Counted from the stretch's first letter, positions 27,502 to 37,420 are shown. The stretch is DNA of 64,000 bases from SIG575 sp045542485 (GCA_045542485.1 JAZQLC010000025.1:62001-126000); one strand, 5' to 3'. Notes: generated by a model not told the origin, from the sequence alone. Numbers and translations are program-made.

Positions 27502-28938
27502 ATGTTGTTATCACAGCTTTTGAAATCACTCGAAGTGAAGAGCAGTTTTACAGATTGTGAAATTGCATCTGTCACGGATAAATTTGACAACATAAATAAA
27601 GGCGATGTGTTTGTGTGCATCAAGGGTAATCGTTTCGACGCTCACACTCTTGCAGTCAGAGCGATTGAAGAAAAAGGTGCAGCTGCAGTTGTTACCGAGC
27701 GTGACACGGGTGCAGCAAATCAGGTTATTGTTGACAACACAAGAAAAGCCTATTCCTTTATGTGCTGGGAATATTTCTCACGACCGACGGAAAGCCTTAA
27801 AATGATTGGTATTACGGGCACTAACGGTAAAACAACAGTGTCATTCCTTATCAAACATATTCTTGAACAGGCAGGTAAAAAGTGCGGTCTGCTGGGCACT
27901 GTTATAAACCTTGTGGGCGACGAGGAAAGACCTTCATCTCTCACAACTCCCGACCCTTTTGAAATGCAGATGCTTTTCAGGGAAATGGTTGACAAGGGAT
28001 GTGAAATGTGTATTATGGAGGTGTCTTCTCAGGCGCTCAGTCAGCAGAGAGTAGCACCCATTGTTTTTGACCTCGGTATTTTCACAAATCTTACTCAGGA
28101 CCATCTTGATTACCATGGCACAATGGAAAATTACAAAGAGGCAAAACACCTTCTTTTTGAAAACTGCAAAAAAGTTATTCTAAACGATGACGATGAAGCA
28201 TCGGAGTATATGGGAAGCGGTATTACTGCAGAAAAGGTTACTTATTCAATAAGAAACAACAGCTCTGACTATACTGCGATGAATCCCTCTCTGAGAGATA
28301 AATCGGTAGCATACGAGCTTGTAGGAAAAAATGCAAGTATTTCAAGAATCAAGCTGAATATTCCAGGTGAGTTTTCGATTTATAATTCGATGGCAGCGGC
28401 TGCTGCTGCAATTGAAATCGGTGTACCGATGGACGAAGCAAGAAATGCTCTTGCAACCTCAAAGGGTGTAAAGGGCAGAATGGAAACAGTTGATGTTGAC
28501 AAGGATTATACGGTTATCATTGACTACGCTCATTCACCCGACGGACTTATAAATGTTCTCAAATCCCTGAGAAAGGTTTACACCCGCAGAATTATTACTG
28601 TTTTCGGCTGCGGCGGTGACAGAGATAAAACAAAGCGTCCTGTTATGGGCGAGATTGCCGGTAATATGTCCGATGTTGTTGTTGTCACATCAGATAACCC
28701 CAGAACTGAAGAGCCTCAGGCGATTATTGACGATATTCTGGCAGGTATGGACAGATGCAAGGCTAAAATTCATGTTGTGTGCGACAGAACAGAGGCAATT
28801 GCAAAGGCTCTGTCAATGGCAAAAGCAGAGGATGTTGTTCTCCTTGCAGGTAAGGGACACGAAACCTATCAGATTCTCGGCACAACAAAAATACACTACG
28901 ATGAGAGAGAAATTGTAAAAGAAATTCTGTCACGCTGA
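27502..28938 (+). CDS. murE: UDP-MurNAc-L-alanyl-D-glutamate--2,6-diaminopimelate ligase MurE
   Basis: 478 residues from the ATG at 27502 (AGGTG upstream); the open frame begins inside the PBP gene. The ATP-binding GITGTNGKTTVSFL is near residues 101-114. The amino-acid specificity motif reads DNPR (SDNPRTEEP, near residue 398), which in MurE enzymes marks meso-diaminopimelate rather than lysine. The carbamylated-lysine region and the C-terminal HETYQIL block are present. It adds the third residue of the peptide stem in the cytosol. Confidence 0.96.
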   Translation: MLLSQLLKSLEVKSSFTDCEIASVTDKFDNINKGDVFVCIKGNRFDAHTLAVRAIEEKGAAAVVTERDTGAANQVIVDNTRKAYSFMCWEYFSRPTESLKMIGITGTNGKTTVSFLIKHILEQAGKKCGLLGTVINLVGDEERPSSLTTPDPFEMQMLFREMVDKGCEMCIMEVSSQALSQQRVAPIVFDLGIFTNLTQDHLDYHGTMENYKEAKHLLFENCKKVILNDDDEASEYMGSGITAEKVTYSIRNNSSDYTAMNPSLRDKSVAYELVGKNASISRIKLNIPGEFSIYNSMAAAAAAIEIGVPMDEARNALATSKGVKGRMETVDVDKDYTVIIDYAHSPDGLINVLKSLRKVYTRRIITVFGCGGDRDKTKRPVMGEIAGNMSDVVVVTSDNPRTEEPQAIIDDILAGMDRCKAKIHVVCDRTEAIAKALSMAKAEDVVLLAGKGHETYQILGTTKIHYDEREIVKEILSR

Positions 28939-28954
28939 AAGAGGTTTTTGGATT

Positions 28955-30313
28955 ATGGAAAAAATGTTGCTCAGTGAAATTGCAGAAGCAGTTTCGGGAA
29001 CATTAATCGGCAGCGACGGTGAAGTTTCATCTGTCAGCACCGACACAAGAACAATTGAAAAAGGCTCACTGTTTGTCTGTATCAAGGGTGAAAATTTCAA
29101 CGCACATCTGTTCGCTGAGAAAGCGGCAGAAAGCGGTGCAGTCTGCGTTATGGCTGAAGAAAAGGTTGAATGTTCCTGCTCAGTGATTTATGTTTCATCT
29201 ACCCGTCAGGCTCAGCTTCTTCTTGCCCGTGCTTACAGAGAAAAATTCAGCATTCCTGTTGTGGGTATTACGGGCAGTGTAGGAAAAACCACAACAAAGG
29301 AAATGATTTCCTGCGTTATGGAGGCTAAATACAAAACACTGAAAACTGAAGGCAATTTCAACAACGATATCGGAGTGCCGAGAATGATTTTCAGACTTGA
29401 TGAAAGTTATACTGCGGCAGTCCTTGAAATGGGAATGAGTAACCTTGGCGAAATTTCACTTCTCACAAATGCGGTAAAGCCCACCCTCGCAGTTATCAGT
29501 AATGTGGGCGTCTCACATATTGAAAATTTAGGCTCAAGAGAAAATATTCTCAAAGCAAAACTCGAAATCACCGAGGGCCTTGAAAAAGGCAGTAAGCTTT
29601 TACTTAACGGTGATGACGATATGCTTTCTGCCGTTACAGACAGTGATTTTGATATTGTAAGGTACGGCATAGACGGCGAAAATCTTGATTTTAAAGCAAT
29701 CAATATTTTTCAGGACAATGAAAAAACTGAATTTGAGATTGAATATGACGAAAAATATCGTAAAATCATTCTTCCCACAATCGGCTTACATAATGTTTAT
29801 AACGCTCTTGCAGCCTTTGCAGTGGGAATATATCACGGCATTTCTGCTGATGAATGTGCCTTGTCGCTTGAAAAATATGTGCCCAGTGGAATGCGACAAA
29901 AAATTGTAAGAAAAAATGGTATTGTATTTATAGAGGACTGCTACAATGCAAGTCCCGATTCACAGAAAGCATCAATGAATGCGCTTATGCTCATTGACGG
30001 CAAAAGACATATTGCAGTAATAGGTGATATGCTCGAGCTTGGCTCATACAGTGAGACTGCTCATCGTCAGGTAGGGGAATATGCAGCTGAAAAAGAAGTT
30101 GATATTCTGTTTACATACGGAAAAGAGTCTGTATACTCTGCTGACAGTGCAAAAAAATCAGGACTTGAAAATGTCTTTTCATATGACGATAAAACACTTC
30201 TTGCAGAAAAGCTTCTCTCCGTCCTTGAAGATGGCGATGTTGTTTCTTTCAAGGCTAGTCGCGGTATGAGGCTTGAAGAAGTGATAAAGAAGATTTACGA
30301 AGGAATTGATTAA
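28955..30313 (+). CDS. murF: UDP-MurNAc-tripeptide--D-alanyl-D-alanine ligase MurF
   Basis: 452 residues, normal length. The N-terminal UDP-substrate domain begins LLSEIAEAVSGTLIGSDGEV. The ATP-binding GITGSVGKTTTKEMI is near residues 104-118. The central blocks LKTEGNFNNDIGVP and EMGMSNLGEIS and the C-terminal IEDCYNASPDS are all typical of MurF. It finishes the cytosolic pentapeptide precursor. Sixteen bases after murE, 3 before mraY. Confidence 0.96.
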   Translation: MEKMLLSEIAEAVSGTLIGSDGEVSSVSTDTRTIEKGSLFVCIKGENFNAHLFAEKAAESGAVCVMAEEKVECSCSVIYVSSTRQAQLLLARAYREKFSIPVVGITGSVGKTTTKEMISCVMEAKYKTLKTEGNFNNDIGVPRMIFRLDESYTAAVLEMGMSNLGEISLLTNAVKPTLAVISNVGVSHIENLGSRENILKAKLEITEGLEKGSKLLLNGDDDMLSAVTDSDFDIVRYGIDGENLDFKAINIFQDNEKTEFEIEYDEKYRKIILPTIGLHNVYNALAAFAVGIYHGISADECALSLEKYVPSGMRQKIVRKNGIVFIEDCYNASPDSQKASMNALMLIDGKRHIAVIGDMLELGSYSETAHRQVGEYAAEKEVDILFTYGKESVYSADSAKKSGLENVFSYDDKTLLAEKLLSVLEDGDVVSFKASRGMRLEEVIKKIYEGID

Positions 30314-30316
30314 CGA

Positions 30317-31342
30317 ATGAACGGTGTTTTTCCTATAATTCTCGGTGCCGTAATCGCTTTTGGTGTTACTGTATGCTCAGGATTTGTGCTGATACCTTAT
30401 CTTCATAAACTGAAATTCGGTCAGACAATTCTTGATATCGGACCCAGATGGCATAAAAATAAGCAGGGCACACCGACTATGGGCGGAATTATGTTTATAA
30501 TTGCCTCGGTAGCTGCGGTTATCGTTGCTCTGGCAACAGACAGAATTATGGGCGGAGATATTATAGGCGGAAACAGTATTGTTAAAGATTCCTTATATAC
30601 ACGCTTCTGGGCAGGACTGATAATGTCCCTGTCTTTTGCATTTATAGGTTTTGTTGATGACTATATCAAGGTTGTTAAAAAGCGTAATTTAGGTCTTACT
30701 TCTACTCAGAAAACAATTTTACAGTTTCTTGTTATACTGATGTACCTTTTCAGTGTGAGGCTTACGGGAGAACAGGCGATGTTCATTCCTTTTATAGGTA
30801 ATGTACCTCTCGGCTGGTTTTACTGGGTTTTCGGTCTTGCAGTAATTTACGGTACAGTCAATGCAGTGAATTTTACTGACGGCGTTGACGGACTTTGCTC
30901 GTCAGTGACGGTAACTGCCGCAGCATCCTTTATAGTTATCGCTTTTATGCGTGAGAATATGGGCGTGTCCTTACTGTCAAGTGTTCTTCTCGGTGCCTGT
31001 GCAGGTTTCCTTGTGTGGAATAAAAATCCTGCAAAGGTGTTTATGGGGGACACAGGCTCTATGTTCTTAGGGGCTATGGTGGCAGCAATTGCCTTTACTC
31101 TTGAATGTCCCGTCATTCTGCTTCTTACCGGCATTGTTTATGTTATTGAGGGTATGAGTGATGTTATTCAGATAGGCTATTTTAAACTTACTCACGGAAA
31201 AAGAATTTTTAAAATGGCTCCCATTCACCATCATTTTGAAATGTCAGGCTGGAGTGAAAAGAAAATCACGGTTGTTTTCAGCCTTGTCAATCTTCTGGGT
31301 GGTGCAGTGGCGGCAATTATGGTATATTTTGGTGAAATCTGA
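30317..31342 (+). CDS. mraY: phospho-N-acetylmuramoyl-pentapeptide-transferase MraY
   Basis: 341 residues with about ten membrane helices. Diagnostic elements are the cytosolic FVDDYIKVVKKRNLGL aspartates, NAVNFTDGVDGL, MGDTGSMFLGA and the MraY histidine motif PIHHHFE near residue 300. It transfers phospho-MurNAc-pentapeptide to undecaprenyl phosphate to form lipid I. In many Firmicutes murD would come next; here ftsW follows after 19 bases. Confidence 0.97.
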   Translation: MNGVFPIILGAVIAFGVTVCSGFVLIPYLHKLKFGQTILDIGPRWHKNKQGTPTMGGIMFIIASVAAVIVALATDRIMGGDIIGGNSIVKDSLYTRFWAGLIMSLSFAFIGFVDDYIKVVKKRNLGLTSTQKTILQFLVILMYLFSVRLTGEQAMFIPFIGNVPLGWFYWVFGLAVIYGTVNAVNFTDGVDGLCSSVTVTAAASFIVIAFMRENMGVSLLSSVLLGACAGFLVWNKNPAKVFMGDTGSMFLGAMVAAIAFTLECPVILLLTGIVYVIEGMSDVIQIGYFKLTHGKRIFKMAPIHHHFEMSGWSEKKITVVFSLVNLLGGAVAAIMVYFGEI

Positions 31343-31361
31343 TTTATAAGGAGGAAAAAAG

Positions 31362-32594
31362 ATGTCATCAGACGGAATCAGAAAAAAAGAAAATCCGATA
31401 AAGCTTATGCTTTTAGGTCCGAGGATTGAAGATAAAAGTATAAAAGGCTTGAAAAGAGAATTCAAACAGAGAGGAACAATTGACATTGTCTTCCTTGTTC
31501 TTGTAATGTATTTTGTTGTCTTCGGTTCCATTATGATTTTTTCAGCAAGTTACCCCAGAGCAGAGTTGGAGGACGGCAAGTTCGGTGCATACCAATACCT
31601 TGTAAGACAGCTTTTCTTTCTTGCAGTCGGTATTCCTATTATGTTTGTCGCCTCAGTGTTTAAAACTGAAGGAATAAGAAGATATTCACTTTCAATATTT
31701 CTCTTTTCGTTGCTGCTGCTTCTGATTGTTCTTGCTTTCCACTCGGATGTTCAGAATGCAGACGGTGATACGTACAAAAGATGGATTGATTTAGGCTTGT
31801 TTTCGTTTCAGCCATCGGACGTTGCCAAGTTTGCGCTGATAGCCTTTCTGGCGACTCTGCTTGTGACTAATCGAAAAATTGTTGAACAGAGAGTATTACC
31901 TCTTTGGTTTATGAGTGGTATTATCGGACTTGTTGCATTACTTATTTTCCTTGAAAACCATGTTTCGGCAACTCTTCTTATTCTTCTTATCGGTTTCACA
32001 ATGATGTTTCTGGGCGGAGGTAAAAAAGGATTCTTTATTTTCTTTATTGCTGTTGCCATTATAGGCATTGTGGTGCTGATAGTGAATATGGATGTTTTCC
32101 CCAACTATGTTCAGGAAAGACTCAAAGGCTGGATTGACAGAGATTACGACCCCACCGGAAGCAGATGGCAGACTAACCAGTCACTCTACGCAATCGGTTC
32201 AGGCGGACTTTTCGGTGTAGGTCTCGGCAATTCAAAGCAGAAGCATCTTTATCTACCGGAGCCTCACAATGACTTCATTTTCTCTGTTATCTGTGAGGAG
32301 CTCGGATACATCAGAGCAGTTCTGTTTGTAATTATACCTTTTGCTCTTCTTGTTCTCAGAGGCTTCCAGATTGCTATGCGCACAAAGGACAGATATTCAT
32401 CTCTTCTCGTTATGGGTATTATGGTTCAGGTAGGACTTCAGGCGTTTCTTAATATCGGCGTTGTAACGGGTATGCTTCCGAATACGGGTATCAGTCTTCC
32501 GTTCTTCAGCTTCGGTGGTACGGCACTTATAATGCTTCTCGGAGAAATGGGACTTGTGTTGTCGGTATCAAGACGAACAAGTATGAAAGAATAA
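31362..32594 (+). CDS. ftsW: SEDS-family peptidoglycan glycosyltransferase FtsW (SpoVE class)
   Basis: 410 residues. A cytosolic tail of about 45 residues is followed by ten membrane helices. SEDS hallmarks are FSFQPSDVAKFALI, the YLPEPHNDFIFSVICEELG loop and the C-terminal LPNTGISLPFFSFGGTA. FtsW polymerises lipid II at the septum with its partner PBP, which is encoded earlier in this operon. FtsW and SpoVE cannot be told apart by sequence here; the dcw location favours the division role. AGGAGG precedes the ATG. Confidence 0.93.
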   Translation: MSSDGIRKKENPIKLMLLGPRIEDKSIKGLKREFKQRGTIDIVFLVLVMYFVVFGSIMIFSASYPRAELEDGKFGAYQYLVRQLFFLAVGIPIMFVASVFKTEGIRRYSLSIFLFSLLLLLIVLAFHSDVQNADGDTYKRWIDLGLFSFQPSDVAKFALIAFLATLLVTNRKIVEQRVLPLWFMSGIIGLVALLIFLENHVSATLLILLIGFTMMFLGGGKKGFFIFFIAVAIIGIVVLIVNMDVFPNYVQERLKGWIDRDYDPTGSRWQTNQSLYAIGSGGLFGVGLGNSKQKHLYLPEPHNDFIFSVICEELGYIRAVLFVIIPFALLVLRGFQIAMRTKDRYSSLLVMGIMVQVGLQAFLNIGVVTGMLPNTGISLPFFSFGGTALIMLLGEMGLVLSVSRRTSMKE

Positions 32595-32615
32595 ATAAAC
32601 AAAGGATTTGATGAA

Positions 32616-33740
32616 ATGTTAAACAACAAGAAAATTGTTTTCACAACAGGCGGAACGGGCGGACATATCAATCCTGCACTTGCAGTGGCAGGGGAGATAA
32701 GAAGAAAATATCCGGAAGCGGAAATTCTCTTCATCGGTACATCTGACAGACTTGAAACAAAGCTTGTTCCCGATGCAGGTTTTGAACTGAAAACTGTTGA
32801 AATGAGCGGTTTTCAGAGAAAGCCCAGCATTGAAAATCTCAAGAGAAACCTGCTTACTGTAAAAAGGCTTCTCACAGTAACGGGTAAGGTCAAAAAAATC
32901 TTTGAATCATTTCCTCCCGATATCGTTATCGGCTTCGGCGGATATGTCAGCGGACCCGTTGTAAGAACGGCGGCGAAAATGGGTATACCTACCGTCATTC
33001 ATGAGCAGAACGCTTTCCCGGGTGTTACAAACAAGGCTCTTGCAAAAATGGTTGATAAGGTTATGCTCACTGCAAAGGAAGCAGAAAAATATATGCAGCC
33101 CAAAAATCCCGTAGCAGTTACAGGTCTTCCCGTAAGACACGAAATTGCCACTGCTGACAGAGAGTTTTCACGAGCAGAATTAGGTGTCGAAGATAAACCT
33201 CTCATTCTTTCAATGGGCGGAAGTCTCGGTGCAAGAACTATCAACGAGGCTATGGTTGAGGTTATAGCCCGTCTTCAGCCGGAGCATAAATTCAAGTTTA
33301 TTCACGCAACGGGTAAGTTCGGTACATGGGTACCCGATAAGCTTAAAGAAAACGGCGTTGACCTTTCAGACCCTGATGTGGAAATCCGTGAATATATAAG
33401 CGATATGGATGTCTGTATGTCAGCGGCAGATATTATAATCGGCCGTTCAGGTGCGAGTACGCTCAGCGAACTTCAGGCAACGGGCAGTGCGTCAATACTT
33501 ATTCCCTCACCCAATGTTACTGAAAATCATCAGTACCACAATGCTATGGCGCTTGTGAACAACGGGGCTGCGGAAATTATCGAGGAAAAAGACCTGACAG
33601 GTGAAAAGCTTACAAATATGATTCTTGAATTGATAAATAATCCCGAAAAGCTTTCAGCAATGCGTAAAAATTCAAAGGATATGGCAATTCTTGATTCAAC
33701 AGACAGAATCATTGAAATAATCGAAGAAACAATAAAATAA
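32616..33740 (+). CDS. murG: UDP-GlcNAc:lipid I N-acetylglucosaminyltransferase MurG
   Basis: 374 residues in two Rossmann domains of the GT28 family. The N-terminal glycine-rich loop is FTTGGTGGHINPALA. Next come VIGFGGYVSGP and IHEQNAFPGVTN, and later LSMGGSLGARTIN and IIGRSGASTLSEL with the UDP-GlcNAc contacts. It makes lipid II on the inner face of the membrane. Follows ftsW after 21 bases. Confidence 0.97.
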   Translation: MLNNKKIVFTTGGTGGHINPALAVAGEIRRKYPEAEILFIGTSDRLETKLVPDAGFELKTVEMSGFQRKPSIENLKRNLLTVKRLLTVTGKVKKIFESFPPDIVIGFGGYVSGPVVRTAAKMGIPTVIHEQNAFPGVTNKALAKMVDKVMLTAKEAEKYMQPKNPVAVTGLPVRHEIATADREFSRAELGVEDKPLILSMGGSLGARTINEAMVEVIARLQPEHKFKFIHATGKFGTWVPDKLKENGVDLSDPDVEIREYISDMDVCMSAADIIIGRSGASTLSELQATGSASILIPSPNVTENHQYHNAMALVNNGAAEIIEEKDLTGEKLTNMILELINNPEKLSAMRKNSKDMAILDSTDRIIEIIEETIK

Positions 33741-33800
33741 TTCACTGAAAATACCCTTCGGCATATTATGGATTGAGTTATAATATTCGGAGGGGTTAAA

Positions 33801-35060
33801 GTGGAAAAAATGTGTATTGTCGGTAAGAAGCGTCTTAAAGGTGAAATCAAGGTGCAGGGCTCAAAAAACAGTACCTTGCCCATAATCGCAGCAACAATTC
33901 TTTGTGAGGGCGAAACGGTTTTACATAATTGCCCTCAACTTACCGATATTGACGCGGCAATAAATATACTTTCCCATCTCGGTTGCAGAATCAGACGGGA
34001 AAACTCAACACTTATAATTGATTCAACAAACATAGAAAGATGTGATATTTCAGAAAAACTGATGCACGAAATGCGCTCATCAATAGTTTTTCTCGGAGCA
34101 CTTCTTGCAAGATGCAAAAAAGCAGTTCTGTCCACCCCCGGAGGTTGTGAAATAGGACTAAGACCCATTGACCTTCATCTTCGGGCGATGCGTGACCTTG
34201 GTGCGCAAATCGCCGAAGAGGGCGGACGGCTTTATTGCGAAACGCCTGACGGAATCGTGGGCAAAGAAATAACACTTGTCTTTCCGAGCGTAGGTGCGAC
34301 GGAAAATATTCTTCTCGCATCGAGCCTGGGAAAAGGCAGAACTATACTTAACAATGCTGCAAGAGAACCTGAAATCAAAAATCTTGCAGATTTTCTTACT
34401 CTCTGCGGTGCGAAAATTTTCTTCGCAGACGAGGGAAGAATAATAATTGACGGTGCGAAAAAGCTTCACGGATGTGAGTTTGAAGTGATATCGGACAGAA
34501 TAGCAGCGTCAACTTATATGGCAGCAGCAGCGGTAACGGGAGGGGAAATTGATATTCTGGATTTTCCCGTGAATGATGTAATTCCCGTTTTACCTCAGTT
34601 TGAGGCGTGTGGTTGCCGGATTATAGCAGATAAGAACAGATTGCATATAAAAGCTCCCGAGCGTCTCAGGGGAATGGGTACGGTGAGAACGATGCCTTAT
34701 CCGGGCTTCCCCACAGATTTTCAGGCACCTGCTATGGCTATGGCATCAGTAGCAGACGGAACATCGATATTTATTGAAACAATTTTTGAAAGTCGCTATA
34801 AGCACGTTTCAGAGCTTAAACGAATGGGAGCAGATATAACAACTCAGGGTGCGGTTGCAGTGGTACAGGGCAGGAAGCTCACAGGTGCCAATGTTTACGC
34901 TCAGGACCTGAGAGGCGGCGCTGCTCTTGTTCTGGCAGGGCTTTCGGCAGAAGGGAAAACAGAGGTTTATAACCTTAAACATATAGACAGAGGATATGAA
35001 AAAATAGAAGAAAACCTCAGGTCTTTGGGTGGAGAAGCAGAAAGGGTGACATATCGTTGA
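33801..35060 (+). CDS. murA: UDP-N-acetylglucosamine 1-carboxyvinyltransferase MurA
   Basis: 419 residues starting at a GTG 7 bases after GGAGGGG. It shows the EPSP-synthase-like inside-out barrel features: KVQGSKNSTLPI with the conserved Lys-Asn, STPGGCEIGLRPIDLH with the reactive cysteine near residue 116, and MPYPGFPTDFQAP near residue 300. It commits UDP-GlcNAc to wall synthesis and is the fosfomycin target. In Bacilli and many Clostridia this slot is held by murB. Whether there is a second murA elsewhere cannot be seen here. Confidence 0.95.
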   Translation: MEKMCIVGKKRLKGEIKVQGSKNSTLPIIAATILCEGETVLHNCPQLTDIDAAINILSHLGCRIRRENSTLIIDSTNIERCDISEKLMHEMRSSIVFLGALLARCKKAVLSTPGGCEIGLRPIDLHLRAMRDLGAQIAEEGGRLYCETPDGIVGKEITLVFPSVGATENILLASSLGKGRTILNNAAREPEIKNLADFLTLCGAKIFFADEGRIIIDGAKKLHGCEFEVISDRIAASTYMAAAAVTGGEIDILDFPVNDVIPVLPQFEACGCRIIADKNRLHIKAPERLRGMGTVRTMPYPGFPTDFQAPAMAMASVADGTSIFIETIFESRYKHVSELKRMGADITTQGAVAVVQGRKLTGANVYAQDLRGGAALVLAGLSAEGKTEVYNLKHIDRGYEKIEENLRSLGGEAERVTYR

Positions 35061-36037
35061 GAGATAACGAGGGAAGAAGAAACGAAATTCATAATGTGTA
35101 TGATTTGAAAGGAAGAAGAATTTCTGATTCAGTAGATACGGCAGAAGTAAAAAAAGCTTCTTATAAATCAGGTGATACAAAACGCAAGGCTCATTCGCTG
35201 AGTCGGAAAAAGAGAAGACAAATCATAAGAGTTGCTCTTTTTGCGTTTTTTACGGTTGCAGTTATTGTGGCTGCAGTTTTCGGTCTTACTCAGGTTTTCT
35301 GTAAGGTTGATACCGTTACGGTTGAATATACAAATAAGGCAGAAAAATCAAAGAGATTCTATGCGAACAAAGATATTGTTCTTGCAACGAGCATCGAAAA
35401 GGGTGACAATCTTCTTTTTGTCAGTGCTTCGGATGTAAGTGAAAAGCTTGAAAAAAATATGCCTTACATCACTACTGCAGTTGTGAAAAAGGATTTTCCC
35501 TCAACTGTTGTGATTGAAGTCACAGAGTGTGCCAAGGTTTATGCTTATAAAACAAAGGCAGGTTACTGTCTTGCCGATGAAAATGGAAAATTCATCGAAA
35601 TGGCAGACGGCAAAAAGGCAAAGAAATATACAATTGTAACCTGCTCCGATGTTGAAGTCCCTGCAACGGGAGAGAAAATCAGTCTCGGCAAAATTGATGA
35701 AGAAACAGAAACATATCCCGATACTGAAGTGATTCTCGATTATCTTTCGCTTCTCAGAAAAAGCGGTATGAATATCACAAGTGTTGATATGAAGGACCTG
35801 TCAGATGTCAAAATGGTCTACGACGGCAGAATCAGAATTCTTGTGGGCAAAATGTCCGATGAAGAAAACGGCGTTACTGCCTGGAAAAAAATCCAACTTG
35901 CAAAAAATGCCCTTGAAAAGCAGGATGAGATAAGCAAAACACAGACGGGTGAACTTAAACTTTATATTCCTAAAAAGGCGTATTTTACACCTGATAAAGA
36001 AAATCCCACAGAAGAAAAAACTACTTCCGTGGAATAG
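35057..36037 (+). CDS. ftsQ: cell division protein FtsQ/DivIB
   Basis: 326 residues starting at TTG, overlapping the murA stop by 4 bases (TTGA), hence coupled. It has a basic cytosolic N-terminus of about 55 residues, one membrane helix (VALFAFFTVAVIVAAVFGL) and a POTRA domain (starting VDTVTVEYTNKAE). The beta domain contains the FPSTVVIEVTE block common to FtsQ proteins. It links FtsL and related proteins at the septum. The C-terminal tail is charged and rich in Lys, Glu and Thr. Confidence 0.9.
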   Translation: MRDNEGRRNEIHNVYDLKGRRISDSVDTAEVKKASYKSGDTKRKAHSLSRKKRRQIIRVALFAFFTVAVIVAAVFGLTQVFCKVDTVTVEYTNKAEKSKRFYANKDIVLATSIEKGDNLLFVSASDVSEKLEKNMPYITTAVVKKDFPSTVVIEVTECAKVYAYKTKAGYCLADENGKFIEMADGKKAKKYTIVTCSDVEVPATGEKISLGKIDEETETYPDTEVILDYLSLLRKSGMNITSVDMKDLSDVKMVYDGRIRILVGKMSDEENGVTAWKKIQLAKNALEKQDEISKTQTGELKLYIPKKAYFTPDKENPTEEKTTSVE

Positions 36038-36115
36038 AAAATGAAAAATACTGTCAAAATCTTGAAAAAATAACATAAAATTCATAAAGAATATACATAT
36101 TTTTAAATTATCAAC

Positions 36116-36144
36116 TTGTAATTTATGTTTTTGTGTGGTAAAAT
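36116..36144 (+). promoter_or_regulatory. promoter of ftsZ
   Basis: TTGTAA (36116-36121), a 17-base spacer and TAAAAT (36139-36144), in the 144-base AT-rich gap after ftsQ. It would let ftsZ be expressed apart from the mraZ promoter. AGGAGG lies 8 bases before the ftsZ ATG. Confidence 0.6.
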
Positions 36145-36181
36145 AAACGGGAATAAATAAAATTCCATAGGAGGAAGTAAA

Positions 36182-37420
36182 ATGGCATTTGAAATGGATA
36201 ACGAATACGAAAGCGCTGTCCAGATTAAAGTTATCGGCGTAGGTGGCGGCGGCGGAAACGCTGTAAACCGTATGATTGAAGCCGGTATCAGAGGCGCAGA
36301 ATTTATTTCAGTTAATACAGATAAACAGATTCTTGGTTTTTCAAAGGCAACTCATAAACTCCAGATTGGTGAAAAATCAACAAGAGGTCAGGGCGCAGGC
36401 GGTCTGCCTGAGGTAGGCGAGAAAGCTGCCGAAGAAAGCCGTGAAATTATCACAGACCTTCTTCAGGGCACTGATATGGTATTCATCACCGGCGGTATGG
36501 GCGGCGGCACAGGTACAGGTGCAGCTCCCGTAATTGCTTCAATCGCAAAAGAGCTCGGTTGTCTTACAGTCGGTGTTGTTACAAAGCCCTTCAAATTCGA
36601 AGGCAGAAACAGAATGACACTTGCTGAAAAAGGTATTGCCAAACTTGCTACGCAGGTTGACAGTCTTATCGTAATTCCCAATGACAGACTCAAATATGTC
36701 AGCGAACAGAGAATTACTCTTAAAAATGCTTTCGAGAAGGCTGACGAAGTTCTTCTTCAGGGCGTTCGCAGCATTTCAGAGCTTATCAAGGTTCCCGGCT
36801 TTATCAACCTTGACTTTGCAGACGTTACAAGCGTTATGAAGGATGCAGGTTATGCACATATGGGCGTTGGCAGAGCAAGTGGTAAAGATAAGGCAGAGGT
36901 TGCAGCAAATGCAGCAGTTACAAGTCCTCTCCTTGAAACAGAAATCAAGGGTGCAAAGGGCGTTATTATGAGCATCAAATCTTCAGAGGACATTGACCTT
37001 GAAGATGTTGAAGTAGCAGCAGAAATCATCACTCAGGCAGCAGATCCCGATGCAGTTATCACTTGGGGTGTTGCTTATGATGAAAATCTTGAGGATGAAA
37101 TGGTTGTTACTGTTATCGCAACAGGCTTCGGCAACGAAAATAACGATGCTGAAAAGCTTTTTGCTGATATCAAAGCTCCCGTAACTAATAAAGCTCCCGT
37201 AGCAGAGATGCCTGTTTTCACAGAGCCCGTTGTTTCTGCTCCCGTGACAGAAGATACTGTTGTTGAAGAAGCTCCCAAGTCAGAGGTTGTAATGCCCAAC
37301 TTTGACCCTGCTCCCAAGCCGGCAGCAGAGCCCAAGAAAACATCTGCAAAGAGTGCTGATGAAGGACTTGAGGATGACGAATTCTATGTAATTCTCGACG
37401 ACCTTATCAAGGGTAACTAA
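36182..37420 (+). CDS. ftsZ: cell division GTPase FtsZ with atypical C-terminal tail
   Basis: 412 residues. The GTPase core is standard: GVGGGGGNAVNRMI near residues 19-32, the tubulin signature GGMGGGTGTGAAP near 104-116, NDRLK near 162, and the T7-loop NLDFADV near 207. After residue 320 comes a Pro/Ala/Val/Glu-rich linker. The protein ends EDDEFYVILDDLIKGN rather than in the usual conserved peptide of the DIPxFLR type that binds FtsA, SepF or ZipA. It assembles the Z ring. It follows ftsQ after 144 bases with its own promoter; no ftsA or sepF is adjacent. Confidence 0.97.
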   Translation: MAFEMDNEYESAVQIKVIGVGGGGGNAVNRMIEAGIRGAEFISVNTDKQILGFSKATHKLQIGEKSTRGQGAGGLPEVGEKAAEESREIITDLLQGTDMVFITGGMGGGTGTGAAPVIASIAKELGCLTVGVVTKPFKFEGRNRMTLAEKGIAKLATQVDSLIVIPNDRLKYVSEQRITLKNAFEKADEVLLQGVRSISELIKVPGFINLDFADVTSVMKDAGYAHMGVGRASGKDKAEVAANAAVTSPLLETEIKGAKGVIMSIKSSEDIDLEDVEVAAEIITQAADPDAVITWGVAYDENLEDEMVVTVIATGFGNENNDAEKLFADIKAPVTNKAPVAEMPVFTEPVVSAPVTEDTVVEEAPKSEVVMPNFDPAPKPAAEPKKTSAKSADEGLEDDEFYVILDDLIKGN

